From Siphonodentalium dalli (taxonomy: Eukaryota; Mollusca; Scaphopoda; Gadilida; Siphonodentaliidae), in the NCBI GenBank assembly GCA_032622095.1, contig CP136061.1:218888373-218952372 (forward strand): a DNA stretch of 64,000 nt. The letters run 5' to 3'. Positions 1-12,900 of this stretch are shown in pieces. The translations under genes and the position numbers were made by a program. Each line of letters starts with the position of its first letter. The stretch's first letter is position 1. The notes under the pieces are model-generated. The model searched no databases and was not told the origin of the DNA. It worked only from the letters and a program-made list of their open reading frames with translations.

Positions 1-114
1 GGACCAGCTGAGCGAGTCTACAACCAGAATTGGTTCCTGCACTGTAATGACTACAGATACAGACAGATATTGCCGGTGGCAGCACCCGGAATCCCATTCC
101 CAAGCCGGTCATGA
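1..114 (+). CDS. putative C-terminal exon of an unrecognised gene (partial)
   Basis: From the first base, one frame is open for 37 codons and ends in TGA at 112-114. The peptide is rich in aromatic and basic residues (NWFLHCNDYRYRQILPVAAP), does not look like a repeat, and is unlike the AT-rich junk around it. It stops 680 bp upstream of the V-ATPase promoter. I do not recognise the family. A last coding exon of a gene entering from the left is the simplest reading. A chance open frame of this length is possible, since the upstream end lies outside the window. Confidence 0.35.
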   Translation, partial: GPAERVYNQNWFLHCNDYRYRQILPVAAPGIPFPSRS

Positions 115-780
115 CTCATGGCTCATGCACCCATCCAAGGACTAGTTAACAGAGCTTGGCGTTGCTTAACTTCGGTGATCATGCACACAAAGCATCTAAC
201 AACTGTGACCAAGATATCTAGACCTCCCTTGCAGAGAAATCATTCACTCATTGGCATTCTAATAGTAATAGTTCTATATTTACAAATTACATTTTTGAGT
301 TTAACTTTAAAAATATTTAAAATTACAGTACACCGCGACTGCAACAACACTGAGTCTGAATTCAGCTGCCTAGGATAGCTGAATTCAGCTAATATTGTAC
401 TAGTAGGGCAGGTGCGAGTCATTTGGTCCCCTAGATAGAGTTTCAAGTGAAAACAACACCTTTTTTCATCTTAAAATCTTCATCCTCAGAATTTCGAATT
501 TTCTTTTCAAGTTACAGTTCAGTTCTGACATCAGCAAAATGGGTTGAGCATATCGGGAACTGTTGTGAAACCATGCAAGTTAACATAGTCTATTTTACAA
601 CGGTTAGATAGTTCGGGGAATGAGGGCTAAATTTAATTAATTAATTATTAAAAATTAAATTAAATGATGACTAAATTAATCGATTTATTATATTTAAATC
701 TAGTCCCTGCTAGTTCTGGAAACTGAAGATAGCGATACACACTGAAAATTAACGCGCAATAAGAAGCTCTGTTCTCAGCT
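115..780. other. intergenic spacer upstream of the V-ATPase E promoter
   Basis: AT-rich non-coding sequence with a run of TTAATTAATTA-type words around 633-672. No gene, tRNA or clear transposon was recognised. It probably holds the 3' UTR of the putative gene at 1-114. Confidence 0.5.
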
Positions 781-792
781 ACCACAAATTAA

Positions 793-883
793 TGACGTCA
801 TATCCAGGAAGATCACGAGATACTTCCGGTTGACTTTTTTTTCTCATTTACAGCAAGAACCAAATCCTCAACCAAAAATGGCC
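793..883 (+). promoter_or_regulatory. core promoter of the V-ATPase subunit E gene: CRE, ETS and YY1-like motifs
   Basis: A perfect palindromic CRE (TGACGTCA) lies at 793-800 and an ETS-type site (ACTTCCGGT) at 822-830. A pyrimidine-rich tract follows at 831-846. The start codon sits in a YY1-like context (AAAATGGCC, 875-883). No TATA box is apparent. CREB/ATF, ETS and a YY1 motif over the start are common in TATA-less animal housekeeping promoters. Use of these sites here is inferred from sequence only. Confidence 0.6.
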
Positions 884-910
884 CTAAGCGACGCAGATGT
901 GCAAAAACAG
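878..910 (+). CDS. ATP6V1E1: V-ATPase subunit E, coding exon 1
   Basis: Encodes residues 1-11 ([11 protein letters not shown]) and ends in phase 0 at CAG|GT. The ATG lies in a good context (CCAAAAATGG). Confidence 0.93.
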
Positions 911-3900
911 GTTGGTGCTATTGTGGGTCACGCAGGGTTCATGTTTAGTTCGATAACAATAACCACGGTATTTTATCCTATTTAATTTCTTGAGCTAAAT
1001 ATTTGTACCACTGCCACTGGCATTCCCACCTCGTCATCGGGCACTTGCCTAGACCCAGTTGAGTCACATACATGATATACACATGTATGAGACTCAGATC
1101 TCGTCAGTAGTGGCCAAATCTGATGCTCATACCTTTTCTAATTACAGGCGACAAAGGACTCCTGGTCGCAGATTCTGCTTGGTTCTCTTATTATGGTGAC
1201 AATAAAGACAAGATTCCACCAAAAGTTCCGAAATCCGCGCCTTCATGAGCTAAAATAAAGACTTTTGTCATTTGTGCAAAAGAAATTGTTGTCTGTCTGT
1301 TTACGGAAGCGATATTTCACCACATGTTAATGCTGTTTGTCATGCGCAGTTCAATGTTTCATGATGGTCAATAAAACGTGTACTCCACCCCGAAGACGAC
1401 TGTTGGAAATGTGTACTTGGAAGATATTATGGAAAAACTAAATTCTTTTGCTAAATGTTATGCTACTATGCCAATTTATTACATATGTAATAAAAATATT
1501 ACCGAAAAATTATCAACATATACTTTTTAATAGAATTGTTGCTTCGAAAATATACTATTTAAAACGTGTACTCCAAGCCAGAATGAGAAAAAGTGTAGCC
1601 GAGTTAGATCATGCTTTATTACCCACTTCTACAAAATGTTGTATTATACTTTCAACAAGTTGTAGAAATATATTGGTGATATGAAGTAATTATTTTATTC
1701 AGTGAAACATAATCAGTTCTCACATTTGTCATGGTGTCAAAAAATGACATACTCCGGCCCTGACGCCGACTCGGGGAAATTGTGTGTATACCGGTACCGA
1801 TACTCGGAAGATATATGGTATAATTGCATCACTATACGGTATATATACTTATATCATTGTTAACTTCATTAAAAGTTGAACAAAACAATCATTCTCCTAT
1901 TATAATAAAGTGTACATCGAAATAGCATTAAAAAGTGTAGGCCTACTGCCCTACTCCGGATCCGACTCATACATTTGGCCAATATCGGGGTTTTTTTTTT
2001 CATTCAGTGTCTATTTGTTCAGTTTAATTACGGTACCTACTCTCGTCCTGTATCTGGGATTGGGATAAGCAGACTTCATGGTAGCCGTTTTGTTATAGTT
2101 TTCTTTGTCCTGGTTTTCCCCCTGCACTAACAGCTACAAACTTGCACCATCATCTGGTCGTCCGTTGTTCGCACAGTAGTGAAACAAACGCTATTTATTT
2201 ATACCATATCAGGAATAGACTCACACGGAATGCTCTTTTCCAAAAGCAAATATTTTTAGGTGTAACATGTTTTCATATTAGCGAAACAAACGCTAATTAT
2301 AATAACCTATTTAGTGACACTTTAGTGATAATATATCGCCATTTTATTGTTCATAAATAGGCCTAACAAGTTTTGAGACTTTTTTTTACCATACAGTTTC
2401 AAGACTGGTTTATAGCATTAGTCTGTTGCAGTAAATCGATTCTGATAACTAAAGCTTATTTTGAACAAATGTTGTTATTGTATATATATACGCAATAGGC
2501 ACACGAAAGCAAACCTTATGGGTGTTAGAATACAAACACAGTTCGCGCAGCTATCAATGCGCGACGATGTGATTATGGCATTTTTTTGACACCATGCATG
2601 ACAAATGTGAGAACTGATTATGTTTCACTGAATAAAATAATTACTTCATATCACCAATATATTTCTACAACTTGTTGAAAGTATAATACAACATTTTGTA
2701 GAAGTGGGTAATAAAGCATGATCTAACTCGGCTACACTTTTTCTCATTCTGGCTTGGAGTACACGTTTTAAATAGTATATTTTCGAAGCAACAATTCTAT
2801 TAAAAAGTATATGTTGATAATTTTTCGGTAATATTTTTATTACATATGTAATAAATTGGCATAGTAGCATAACATTTAGCAAAAGAATTTAGTTTTTCCA
2901 TAATATCTTCCAAGTACACATTTCCAACAGTCGTCTTCGGGGTGGAGTACACGTTTTATTGACCATCATGAAACATTGAACTGCGCATGACAAACAGCAT
3001 TAACATGTGGTGAAATATCGCTTCCGTAAACAGACAGACAACAATTTCTTTTGCACAAATGACAAAAGTCTTTATTTTAGCTCATGAAGGCGCGGATTTC
3101 GGAACTTTTGGTGGAATCTTGTCTTTATTGTCACCATAATAAGAGAACCAAGCAGAATCTGCGACCAGGAGTCCTTTGTCGCCTGTAATTAGAAAAGGTA
3201 TGAGCATCAGATTTGGCCACTACTGACCCAATCTGAAGCTCTAAAGAGTGTAAATCTTTAGAGCTTCCCTGGAGCTAGCACTTGCCCACTCCCACTGCCC
3301 TGGTCCCAGTCCTTCCACAAAGAAAACAACATAGCGAGAGCCCGTATTGATGGGATGAATACAATCTATGTGTGACTTTCATGCTGCTGATAGGTTGATG
3401 ACTGGAATGTCATACACATCAAACTCACTCGTACGAGTCGTAGTAGTACGGTAGTACCATATTAATATAAAATAAATCCCAAAAAGGTCTCATTAATATA
3501 CCAATAACTTCATTTTGGAGGGCGTTATGGTTTATTAACGGCCCTCCAGAAATGATTAACAGCCCGAGGTGTTCATTAAAGGCCCGAGACGAAGTCGAGT
3601 GCCTTTAATGGCCCGTGGGCTGTTAATCATTTCTGGAGGGCCGTTAATAAACCTGGAAACGGGCCAGCTCGCCCCAGGGCCCAGTCGACCTGGGCCAGCT
3701 CGCCCCGAGCCAGCTCGCCCCGAGCCAGCTCGCCCCGAGCCAACTCGCCCGGCCAACTCGGTCCAAGGGATAATGTCTTATTTAAGTTGTTTTCTTTGGT
3801 GTCGTTTTGCTTGCTTTCTCTCTCCCTCTAAAGGGTTGTCGGGAGATAGATTGGATAGTTTGGTAGTAGTGATAATTATTTATTTCGCTGATAACAGAGC

Positions 3901-6900
3901 TGTTTCAAAATCAAGCACATTGGTCACAGCAGGATGGTCTAGTCTGGCCACGACTTCTCTTAACACTTTGACATAGTCGGAACGCGTACGTCTTGACATG
4001 AAGACGAACACAAGAGGAAACTGCTTTTACCATCCTTCTGAACAAAAGCATGGATCGAAAGAAGCTGACTTGATCTACTACTGAAAGGGGCTCCAAGAAT
4101 ATATATTTATATAATATATTGTTATTTATATAGTTATATATTTATAAGCTCATAATAAAATGTTGGACTCCTTACCTTGGTCATGATGTCAGATAATAAT
4201 TGCACTGCTTATATACTGTATGTGGTCGACATATGAAAGTGATTATCTATCACATTCTGAAGCCATTTCTCACCCTCTGAAGCGTGAGGTGCACATGATT
4301 AGTCGACTGGTTACTGTGTAAACAACCTGCTTCTATAGTTTTTATAGGATATGAATGGGGACAATAATGGCTTCTAAGGGTTTCCCCACACTGCAGAGAT
4401 AGTGAAATTAACTCAGAGAATAAGAGAAACTTTAATATCCAGAATAACAGTTCATTGTTGTTATTTATGAATTCGCCGGTTCGTCGTTCAAACAAACGTG
4501 CCTAAAGTAATCTAAATGTCAAAATTGATGGACATAAATCTGAAATATATCATAATCTGAACTTAAGAAATTAATATATTAATATATATTAACTTATTTA
4601 CAACTTTAATACAAATGTAATACCCGGGCCAACTCGCCCCTGAAAGCTGGGCCAGCTCGCCCCAAAAACTGCCTGGGGCGAGTGGGCCCTGGGGCGAGTG
4701 GGCCCAGATCCAATAAACCTAACGCCCGACAAAATCAAGTTATTACTATTATTACCACTCTGAAATGAAACCCAACTAGAACATAGATGAGTGAGTAAGC
4801 AGCAATATGTCAACTGAAATAATAACTATTTTAATAATTGGCAAAAGAGAGGCCAGTTCATCAGGAGAAATTTGGAAGAAATCACATTGCTTATTCCTGT
4901 TTGCAAGCCATTCTGAGAATTTTTCTCACTCCCCACTGGGTTGATTTTGTTGTCGATGCTGGTTTTGAACTGTTTTCAAGAGAATTTAACTGTAAGGACT
5001 CATTTGATTGAGATATTTTTTCGAACGATCAAACAAGGGACATATCCAGGCCGTTTTTCATATCGTTTACCGGTTTGGGCGCCCAAAAAAAATATATTAC
5101 CAAAAATTGATATTGATATAAGACATGTAAGTTTACAAAAATATTTAACTTAAGTTTAACAGTTGGAATAATACTGTAAAGTGTGTTTGGCTTTATCTAG
5201 CTTTCATCTGTGAAAACTTCAAATAGTTTGAGTTAACCCTTCAGACTTCAGTATTTCAATCAAATTCAAGTGAAATTACACAATATAGTACAGGAACAGT
5301 GACAATTTGATCAAGTAAACCTGGTTATCATGTGAGATCTCATAATACCAAATGAATAATTAACATAGAGATTAGTGCTACTAGTAATTACTACATGTAA
5401 CTTAATAGACATACCGGTATTATTTCTGTACTACTAGTAAATTATGAATGTGTCTCTCACTTGAATTTTAGAAAATAGCCTATCATATGAATTACAGTGA
5501 TAAAGGTCTCATTTCAAGCAGGATAAGCATAATCCATTGAACAAAAAGATATCTGACAATAACTTATAAGCATTTCCAATCCATACATATATAAAAAAAA
5601 ATCCAAAGTTATGCTTCAGACAGGGACCAGCCAGGGGTCAAATTTTAGGGAGAAGTGACTTCTCCCTCTAGAGATTTTAGGGAGAATTCGGGGGAGAAGT
5701 GGGGACACTCAAAGTCTCAATTATCAATTATATTACCGGATTGTTTTCTTTTTTGGGGGTTAAAACTATGCTGTTTTGTCAATGAATTTGAATGAATAAT
5801 AATTATTAATTATAAACAAACATATATTGATAATCAAAAAGTTATCCTCTTAATATGTGAATGTACTTAGTAAATAATTTGTAATAGTAAACACAAAATT
5901 ATTGATTATAGCAAAATACGTATTGATCCTATATTATGATCATTTACACCACCAAATAAACTCTCAGCTTAATCCACCAGCAATACAACAGGCTTCAGTA
6001 GGTGTGACATATACTGACTTGTGTGTTTAATTTCATAACAATCTACCTTGGAGTGTCCATGGTACACAGGTGTGATAACTAGGGCCCCACTATGGCCACT
6101 AATGGATTGAATAACAGGTGTCAATACACTAATTAAGACAAAACCAAGTTGGACAATATATTCATCATATGGCTTTCTAAGTGCCAAATGTATACTCCTA
6201 TGTCATGGTCCTATATTATACTATAACTATTATTATATTTTTTTTTACAAAGAGACTTCAACTTCGCCCTAGAGCCTTAGTAGGGCGAAATTGGCGGCTC
6301 TAGGGCGACTATTTCGCCTATGTCGCCCCCTTGGCTGATCCCTGGCTTCAAAACTTGATCAAAGTGAACTCTCAGTAAAATTCAAAATACTGACTCCAAG
6401 AGCTCTAGATTAGCTCTCAATGCATTTGATTTAAAAATAAAAATCCAGGGGGAGACACCCCCCCCCACCATCAGCAGGGGGATATCCCCTCCCTCACCTC
6501 CCTCACTCATGTCTTTGGGATATGCCTTTGGCATATCATTGCCCAAAAACAGGTGTCCCCAAAAAATCCCTGGATACTTCACTGCAAAATGTAAACAATT
6601 CAAACCATGTGTCGTCTGTTTGTTGTCAAACCGGAAGTGGGTCATTAATATCGTTAACGCATAACTTCCGGTTTGATGTGGGGCGTTCAAACCGGAAGCG
6701 GGCCATTAATATCGTTAACGCATAACTTCCGGTTTGATACCGGGCGTTATGGCTTTTTACTGTGCGGGTAAATTACTGTTAATCTACTAGAGAACGCCCT
6801 CTAAAGTGGTAATAATAATGTATCAACTCTTCCTTTGGACAACCTCAAAAAACCCACCCGCTTAACTTGCCTTAAAGTCAAGAAGTAATGGCTCCCAGCC

Positions 6901-9900
6901 TCCCACCTGGGCGGGAATCGATATCAATATGACAGTAGCTGACTAACTATCAAGGCGAGGTACAGTGAAAGCACAGTTGTTGGAAATTATTATCATAATC
7001 CAATGATAAATGCACACACCATTACTTCAATAATAATAATATATAGACAAGTATGGAAAGCTGGTCAATTTACTGGATTCAGAGTCAACCGGACTCCCGC
7101 TACCACAACTACTTTCAAGTCCTATTTCACCATAAAAAAATGTATCAGTTGTAAAAATATTTCTTCCACTCAATCAACTATATATCTGTCTTCAAAGTAA
7201 CAAAGTAACACTGCAAATTCGAAATGATTTGGCATTTCTTGCAACATTTATTCCAACAACACAAAAATTTAAAATCTGACGGATCGCCATCTGAGTCACA
7301 GGCTATAATTAGAAGCACGGATTAGTTATGACGTTACAATCTCGGATGGCGACTCGTCAATCTCACACAGGAGCTTTCCATACTTGTCTATATTATTATT
7401 AAAGTAATGGTATGTGTACTTGTCAGCGGATTTTGATAAAAATCTTCCAACAACTGTGAGTGAAAGGTCACAGGTTAAACATACTCAGGTTAAATGAACT
7501 CAAAATGTCATCAGCCGTGTACAGTGAAAGGTCACAGGTTAAATGTACTCAGAGGTTAAATGAACTCAAAGGTCATCGGCCGTGTAATTAAATATTTTGA
7601 AGCCAAAATAGTACAATTTATTTTTGTTCCGGATGTTGTGCGACTGTGGAATAAACTTGAATCTGAGACAGCACTACCTGCACTTAATCCAAGATCCGCT
7701 GATACGCTAAACAAAATTTTAATAACTAATTATCAGAAGCTCGATGCCTGTGCGATGCGTTACAGTGCTACTTTTAAAAACATTATCGCATCGCACAGGC
7801 ATCGAGCTTCTGATAATTAGTTATTAAATTTTTAAATCAAGATCAAGACTGTTATTAATTAAATCGAGGCACCTCATGGAAACACTTGTGGTTTACATGT
7901 ATGTCATGGTTGTTAAAGTGCGTTCCCATATATAAATGCAGCCAATCAGATTTGAGCTTAGAAACATCGTTGTCTAAACATTGCGAACAGCATTTTGCGA
8001 TACTTGCGAAAGTTTGGATGAAAATTTTCATCTTGGATAAACAGATTTGTATGATTCTTTGCCCTTTCTAATTGTAAATTCTCCAAAACAGTATAAATTT
8101 TGAATCGCTCAAAAGGTATAAAATCCATGGTTAGTCATTGAGTTGATTGTTTCTTTGTAGACGAGATATCTATTGGTATACAACTAATGAATGTCAATTC
8201 TATTGCGCACTTTTGTGGTATGCCCAAAATCGATAGAGACATGTAATTGACATTAAAAATCAAGCTCAATCGGGCTATGATAGACAAAACAAGTTACGTA
8301 GCCCGTTTTGGATGTGTGACCAACCTGGTCATTGTGAGATAGACTATGACTATGTCCAGTTACACTTTAAAAGTTTCATATGTGCATAATATTTGAACTC
8401 AGACGGGAAAGGATCTAAAGTACAATTACAGTTGCCGTAAGCAGAGAAGGATCCAGGGCCGTTTTGATACCTGTTACAGGTTTGGGCGTCCAAACTCTGG
8501 AGGCCCAAATGTCCCCAAATTCCAATTGGATAGTATCTATTCAAGTTGGATTTTCCATATTTTCAAGGAATTTTTATTTAATTCAACATGTAATGCAAAT
8601 CATCAATCTGCAGATGATATAGTCTATTATATAGAGCCTTTATTTGCACAATCAAGTGTCCAGTACGGAATATTTTAACATCCCAATTTATATAGGGACA
8701 TCCTCAAATACAGAACAGGTGTCCCCAAAAAATCTCTGGATTCTTCCCTGGCCGTAAGTATTTTGATAAGAGGGACAAGTGCAAATTTTAGCACCCAGTG
8801 AATTGAAAATTACGAGTGCGCAGGTGCGAGAGCAATCGCCCCCATCTTCTGGGAAGCGCCCCCCCCCCCCCCCATTTGCACTGTCTCAGTCAGTAACCAT
8901 CACATCACGACAGCAGGTCGGGCACAGGTGCCAAATTAGCATAGCTCATTTGACCTCGGCCAAAAAAAATGGCTGAGGCTATTCTGCCGCTAGCGGCAGA
9001 ATATCATAATGGCATGATATGGCTATTATGCCGCTAATGGCACAATAAGACAATCACATTATTCTGCTGCTAGCGGCAGTATAGCCTATTTGGCTAATCT
9101 GCCGCAAACAAAAATATGCGTGATACTGTAATATGTCAACTCTTCTTTCATCCATTTGGACACATGGCGCTGGATGGTTTTACTTTCCCATTTCCAATAC
9201 TTTGTATTCGTTGCCAGTTCATGTCTGGCAACGGCATCAAAAACTGCTGCATGAGATTCAAAAGAATCTCCTACAGATTTTTATGTTTACCCATACCATA
9301 GTATGGTAAACATAGTGTTGGTGTCCGGATTGACCACTCGTTGTTAGTCCGTCGTCTGTCTGTCCGTAGACACTTTATGCATGGTGCGTTAACTCAACAT
9401 TTTCTTTCTGATAGGAACCAAATTTTGTATATGAATTTCTCAGCCCAAAATACAGATCGAGTTCGAATATGGGTTTGATCTGACTCTTTTTTACTTTTTC
9501 TAAAACATATTCACTCTTAAATTATTTTTTTTAGATTTAACCCTTTGTCGAGTAGAACGACATATATGTCGTTTATCGGTTGAGAAGTAGAACGACATGT
9601 ATGTCGTTTCAGGAAGTGTTATTTTATGTAGACATAACTTCAATAAATCATCTGATTTATAAATGATTTGTATAGGAGTTATTTTGATTAATATAATTTA
9701 AAAAAAAAAAAAATTGAAAAACTAACATGATTATAACTTTGCCAAGGGTACCCGAGTCAGCACACCAGATTTGGTTTAAATCAGTCCAAAATATTGTGTT
9801 ATGTACTGGTAAATTTGTTTGGAGCGACATTAAACCCAATTCATCAGTTCCATCCCATGCCTTGGGACTACTTAGCTAGTAATATGGCTATATTATTTTC

Positions 9901-12900
9901 TGATGTCTCTTATGCCAATGTGCAGATAAAGAAAGCTATGGTATCTAATTTAAAAAAAAGTTTCAACAATACACATCACATGCTGTTAACAGTAGACTAG
10001 AACATCACTCCACAGATGGTCTGAGTTCAATATAAATGTTATTGGTTTCATAGAGATGCCAGTCTCTAACATAAACAATGCCTGTGATTTGTTGACAGCT
10101 CTGCTGTATAATTGATACTAATGGGTCAGTGGTGAGGTGTTTATCTTGATGGCTGTTGTTGGTAGAATTTGATACATTATCATTGTAAACTTAAATTGGA
10201 ATCTCTTGACCAAGTATTCCATGTCCAGGTCACCTTTTCACATTTAACCCAAGTCTGTCGTGATGCAGCATTACAGATCCTGTTCCAGTGCATTCTCTTA
10301 TATAATTGCGAGCGACCCGTAAATTCCAACAATTTGTGTTATGTACATTGTCTATAATAGTACATAACAGTGTACTCTATAATTCAACATAAAAACTCAT
10401 TTATGATTCTGATCAGAGTAATTTGCTTTTGCCAAGGGATGGGTTAACATCTGCTGATCGTGATCGACCTCTCGTTTTTTACCGACATCGCATGCTATAT
10501 GACGTGATGGATAAGTACAATTTTGGTGACGTCATTTTTGTCAGCAGAATAGCTACAGGCTATTCTGCCGCTAGCGGCATAATAAGATTACACTCTTATT
10601 CTGCCGCTAGCGACAGAATAGCCATTACCAAAAAACATAGACCTGTGTTCCCGGTGACCCGCCGCCCCTATTTCGGAGCCACGGACGGTTTTCATTTTAT
10701 TAATTTTGCTAAATTAGTACATATCCGATTTTATTTTTGTGTCAGGTGGAAAAATTCCATGTACAAATATGCAAAAACATCTTCCAATTTCTATTATGTG
10801 ATCACTCAGATCCAAGAGACACTACCCCCACCAGTGACAGCCCTGCCACTACTGCATGGAATATTTAAATGACAACACATGAGTGGGTTATGATCTCAGC
10901 TTTAATGAAATTATAAGCTTGTCCTGCAGATAGCCCATACGCATGGAAAACCAATTAAGCAGAGCCTTCGCTCTGACGAGAAGCCGAAGCAGAGAACGCT
11001 GAAGAAATACTGCTGTACAGCGCAGGCACGAGCATGGCCCGACGAGCTAAGGTACGATTCGGAGCCGGCGCCCAAGAATTGCTATGAGGCGCCCTAAGCA
11101 ATAAGCACACACGGCCACCAGGGAGAAGCCCAACGAGTGCGACGCAGGAATGGCAGTAGAGACCACTGGACAGCCCAACTCCCTATGGCTAAGCACCGTG
11201 GTATGGGCGGGCAACACCAAAGTTACCCCTGCAGGACGCACCAAAGCTGGATCAATGGCACTGATGACACAGCACCTGAAAGGGAAAACAAACAGCAGCA
11301 ACGAGATGCAAATACACAGGGCCCTAGGCCCAAAACAAAACAGGCATCACAGAACAATGAATATGGCGTGCCACTCGGGACGCCGAACAAAGCGGGGCAT
11401 GGAGCTCCAAGGGGGGAGGGAGGGAGCGCGATGCGTATAATTCAAAAGTGAATTGCTTTCTCAGTTACCGGAAGGAGGCAGCATTCCGGGCGGATGTAAA
11501 ATGCGGACTTTAAGTTCGGCCGATACGGAACGGATCGTACCGAAAAACCGGAATGTCTGCCGGATGACAGGATCAAAGAACCACATAAATCACCCCGAAC
11601 CTTATCGGCCCTGGGTGCATTAGTTGCAGTCATTAAATTAATTCAATGAGTCATTAGCATAATTAAGTTTATTAACTGTGTAAATCATGCTCACAAAACA
11701 CATCAAACATCCAAAAACGGGAATTTCATCACAACATAACGGACTACCGCCGTAGTACCGGTACCTCAAAGATAGGGAACATGAAACAAGAATAAAACAA
11801 TGTATTTTAGTGAACGTTCAGACGACCATGATTCAATCGTAAGTGGAAGGATTTCCGTCGTAGGAAGTAACCGGTAGTTCGACTGCGCATGCTCACGTCA
11901 AAATCGCAAGTAAAAAAATAATATCAAGCACTGTTTGATTTTAGATTTGATTTAGATTTGATTTAGGCTCACAAGCTTCGAAATTTTGTCTGTAATTTCG
12001 GAAGGAAGTATAAGATAGATTGACAAATAAACGAAATATCAACATACCGGTACTAGTAATGGCTACATATACTATATAGTATTTTTAATGGCCATTTTCC
12101 AGCTGTTTTCAATTTTTCTCACAGAAGTGAAACAACACTCATAAATTTCCAACGTATCAGGAATAGACTAGCACGGAATGCTCTATTCTGTTCAATGTCT
12201 TGCACATGGCTGTTTGTTTGGGACCCAAACACCGTGTTCAAAGTTGTATTTGCTATGACTTCAATACTTCTCTGGGACATACTGGTACAATGTCAGTAGA
12301 AATGTAGTTCAAGTATTGATCATCCTATTTCGATACTGGGAAAAATTCAAAAGCATATAATTATTATTAAGTGTATTTTGGAGTTCAAACTGCCATGTGG
12401 CTTTAAGATCACCACTACCGTATGCAGTACATAGATGTATGTGAAGTTCTTTCCTTGCACATTCTGAAGGAATGTTAATAGCTTATTCATGGCAAATATC
12501 GATCTCTATTGTAAACATCATGTTTTTCAATGTTTTATTCAATAAAACAATAAATTACACTATATTATAATAGAATCTACTTAGTTTTATTATTTTATAG
12601 TCAATTACAAACAAGTAGGCTTGGGGGTCACATTCATATTTATTTTGAGCAAAGTTGAAAATAAAATGAAAAAATAAAATATAATGAAAAGCCACCCCCA
12701 CCCCTATTTTTTCTTACATGTCACAAGAAACACAGATATAATTATTTTTTTGCCTCACATAGCCAAATCAAGCTAAATTTTTAATGTGAATTGTGATTTA
12801 CGTTCTTTTTCTCAGTTCAACTAGACTCTATGGCGCTACACACTCCTCTTCATATGCCACATAAACGATCTGCCACAAGCTGTCACATCACATCTATTTA

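Larger units (their letters stand above)
1104..3227. repeat. 2.1-kb fold-back structure with ~645-bp near-identical inverted arms
   Basis: The left arm (about 1104-1749) and right arm (about 2579-3227) are nearly perfect reverse complements over ~645 bp. One small indel lies near the inner end (CATGGTG against CATGCATGGTG). The single-copy loop of ~830 bp contains a segment (2150-2260) related to 12130-12200. The arms start and end with GTCAGTAGTGGCC and its complement. No clear target-site duplication was seen. Near-identity of the arms means recent origin or ongoing gene conversion. Confidence 0.9.
3520..4727. mobile_element. Mutator-like (MULE) element remnant with GC-rich subterminal repeats
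   Basis: The ends are inverted repeats of the form GGGCGTTA(T)GGTTTATT: left at 3520, right reading inward from 4727. Next to each end lie GC-rich subterminal repeats based on GGGCCAGCTCGCCCC, about five at 3662-3770 and four in opposite orientation at 4625-4705. The left terminus also forms a long hairpin (3531-3651). The interior holds a MULE transposase fragment on the minus strand. No 9-bp target duplication could be confirmed by eye. Strong GC content against an AT-rich background sets this element apart. Confidence 0.7.

Noticed and set aside
1448-2882. Identical 78-codon open frames on opposite strands
   Set aside because: They are the same AT-rich non-coding sequence read from the two inverted arms. 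The exon-like part of the arms lies elsewhere.
7560-7820. Open frame with [20 protein letters not shown]
   Set aside because: VVRLWNKL hints at a LINE ORF2 tail, but the match is short and the second half of the frame is simply one arm and loop of the hairpin at 7713-7833.
11047-11633. Overlapping open frames of 63-104 codons on both strands
   Set aside because: They lie in or beside a GC-rich block where stop codons are rare, and none resembles a known protein.
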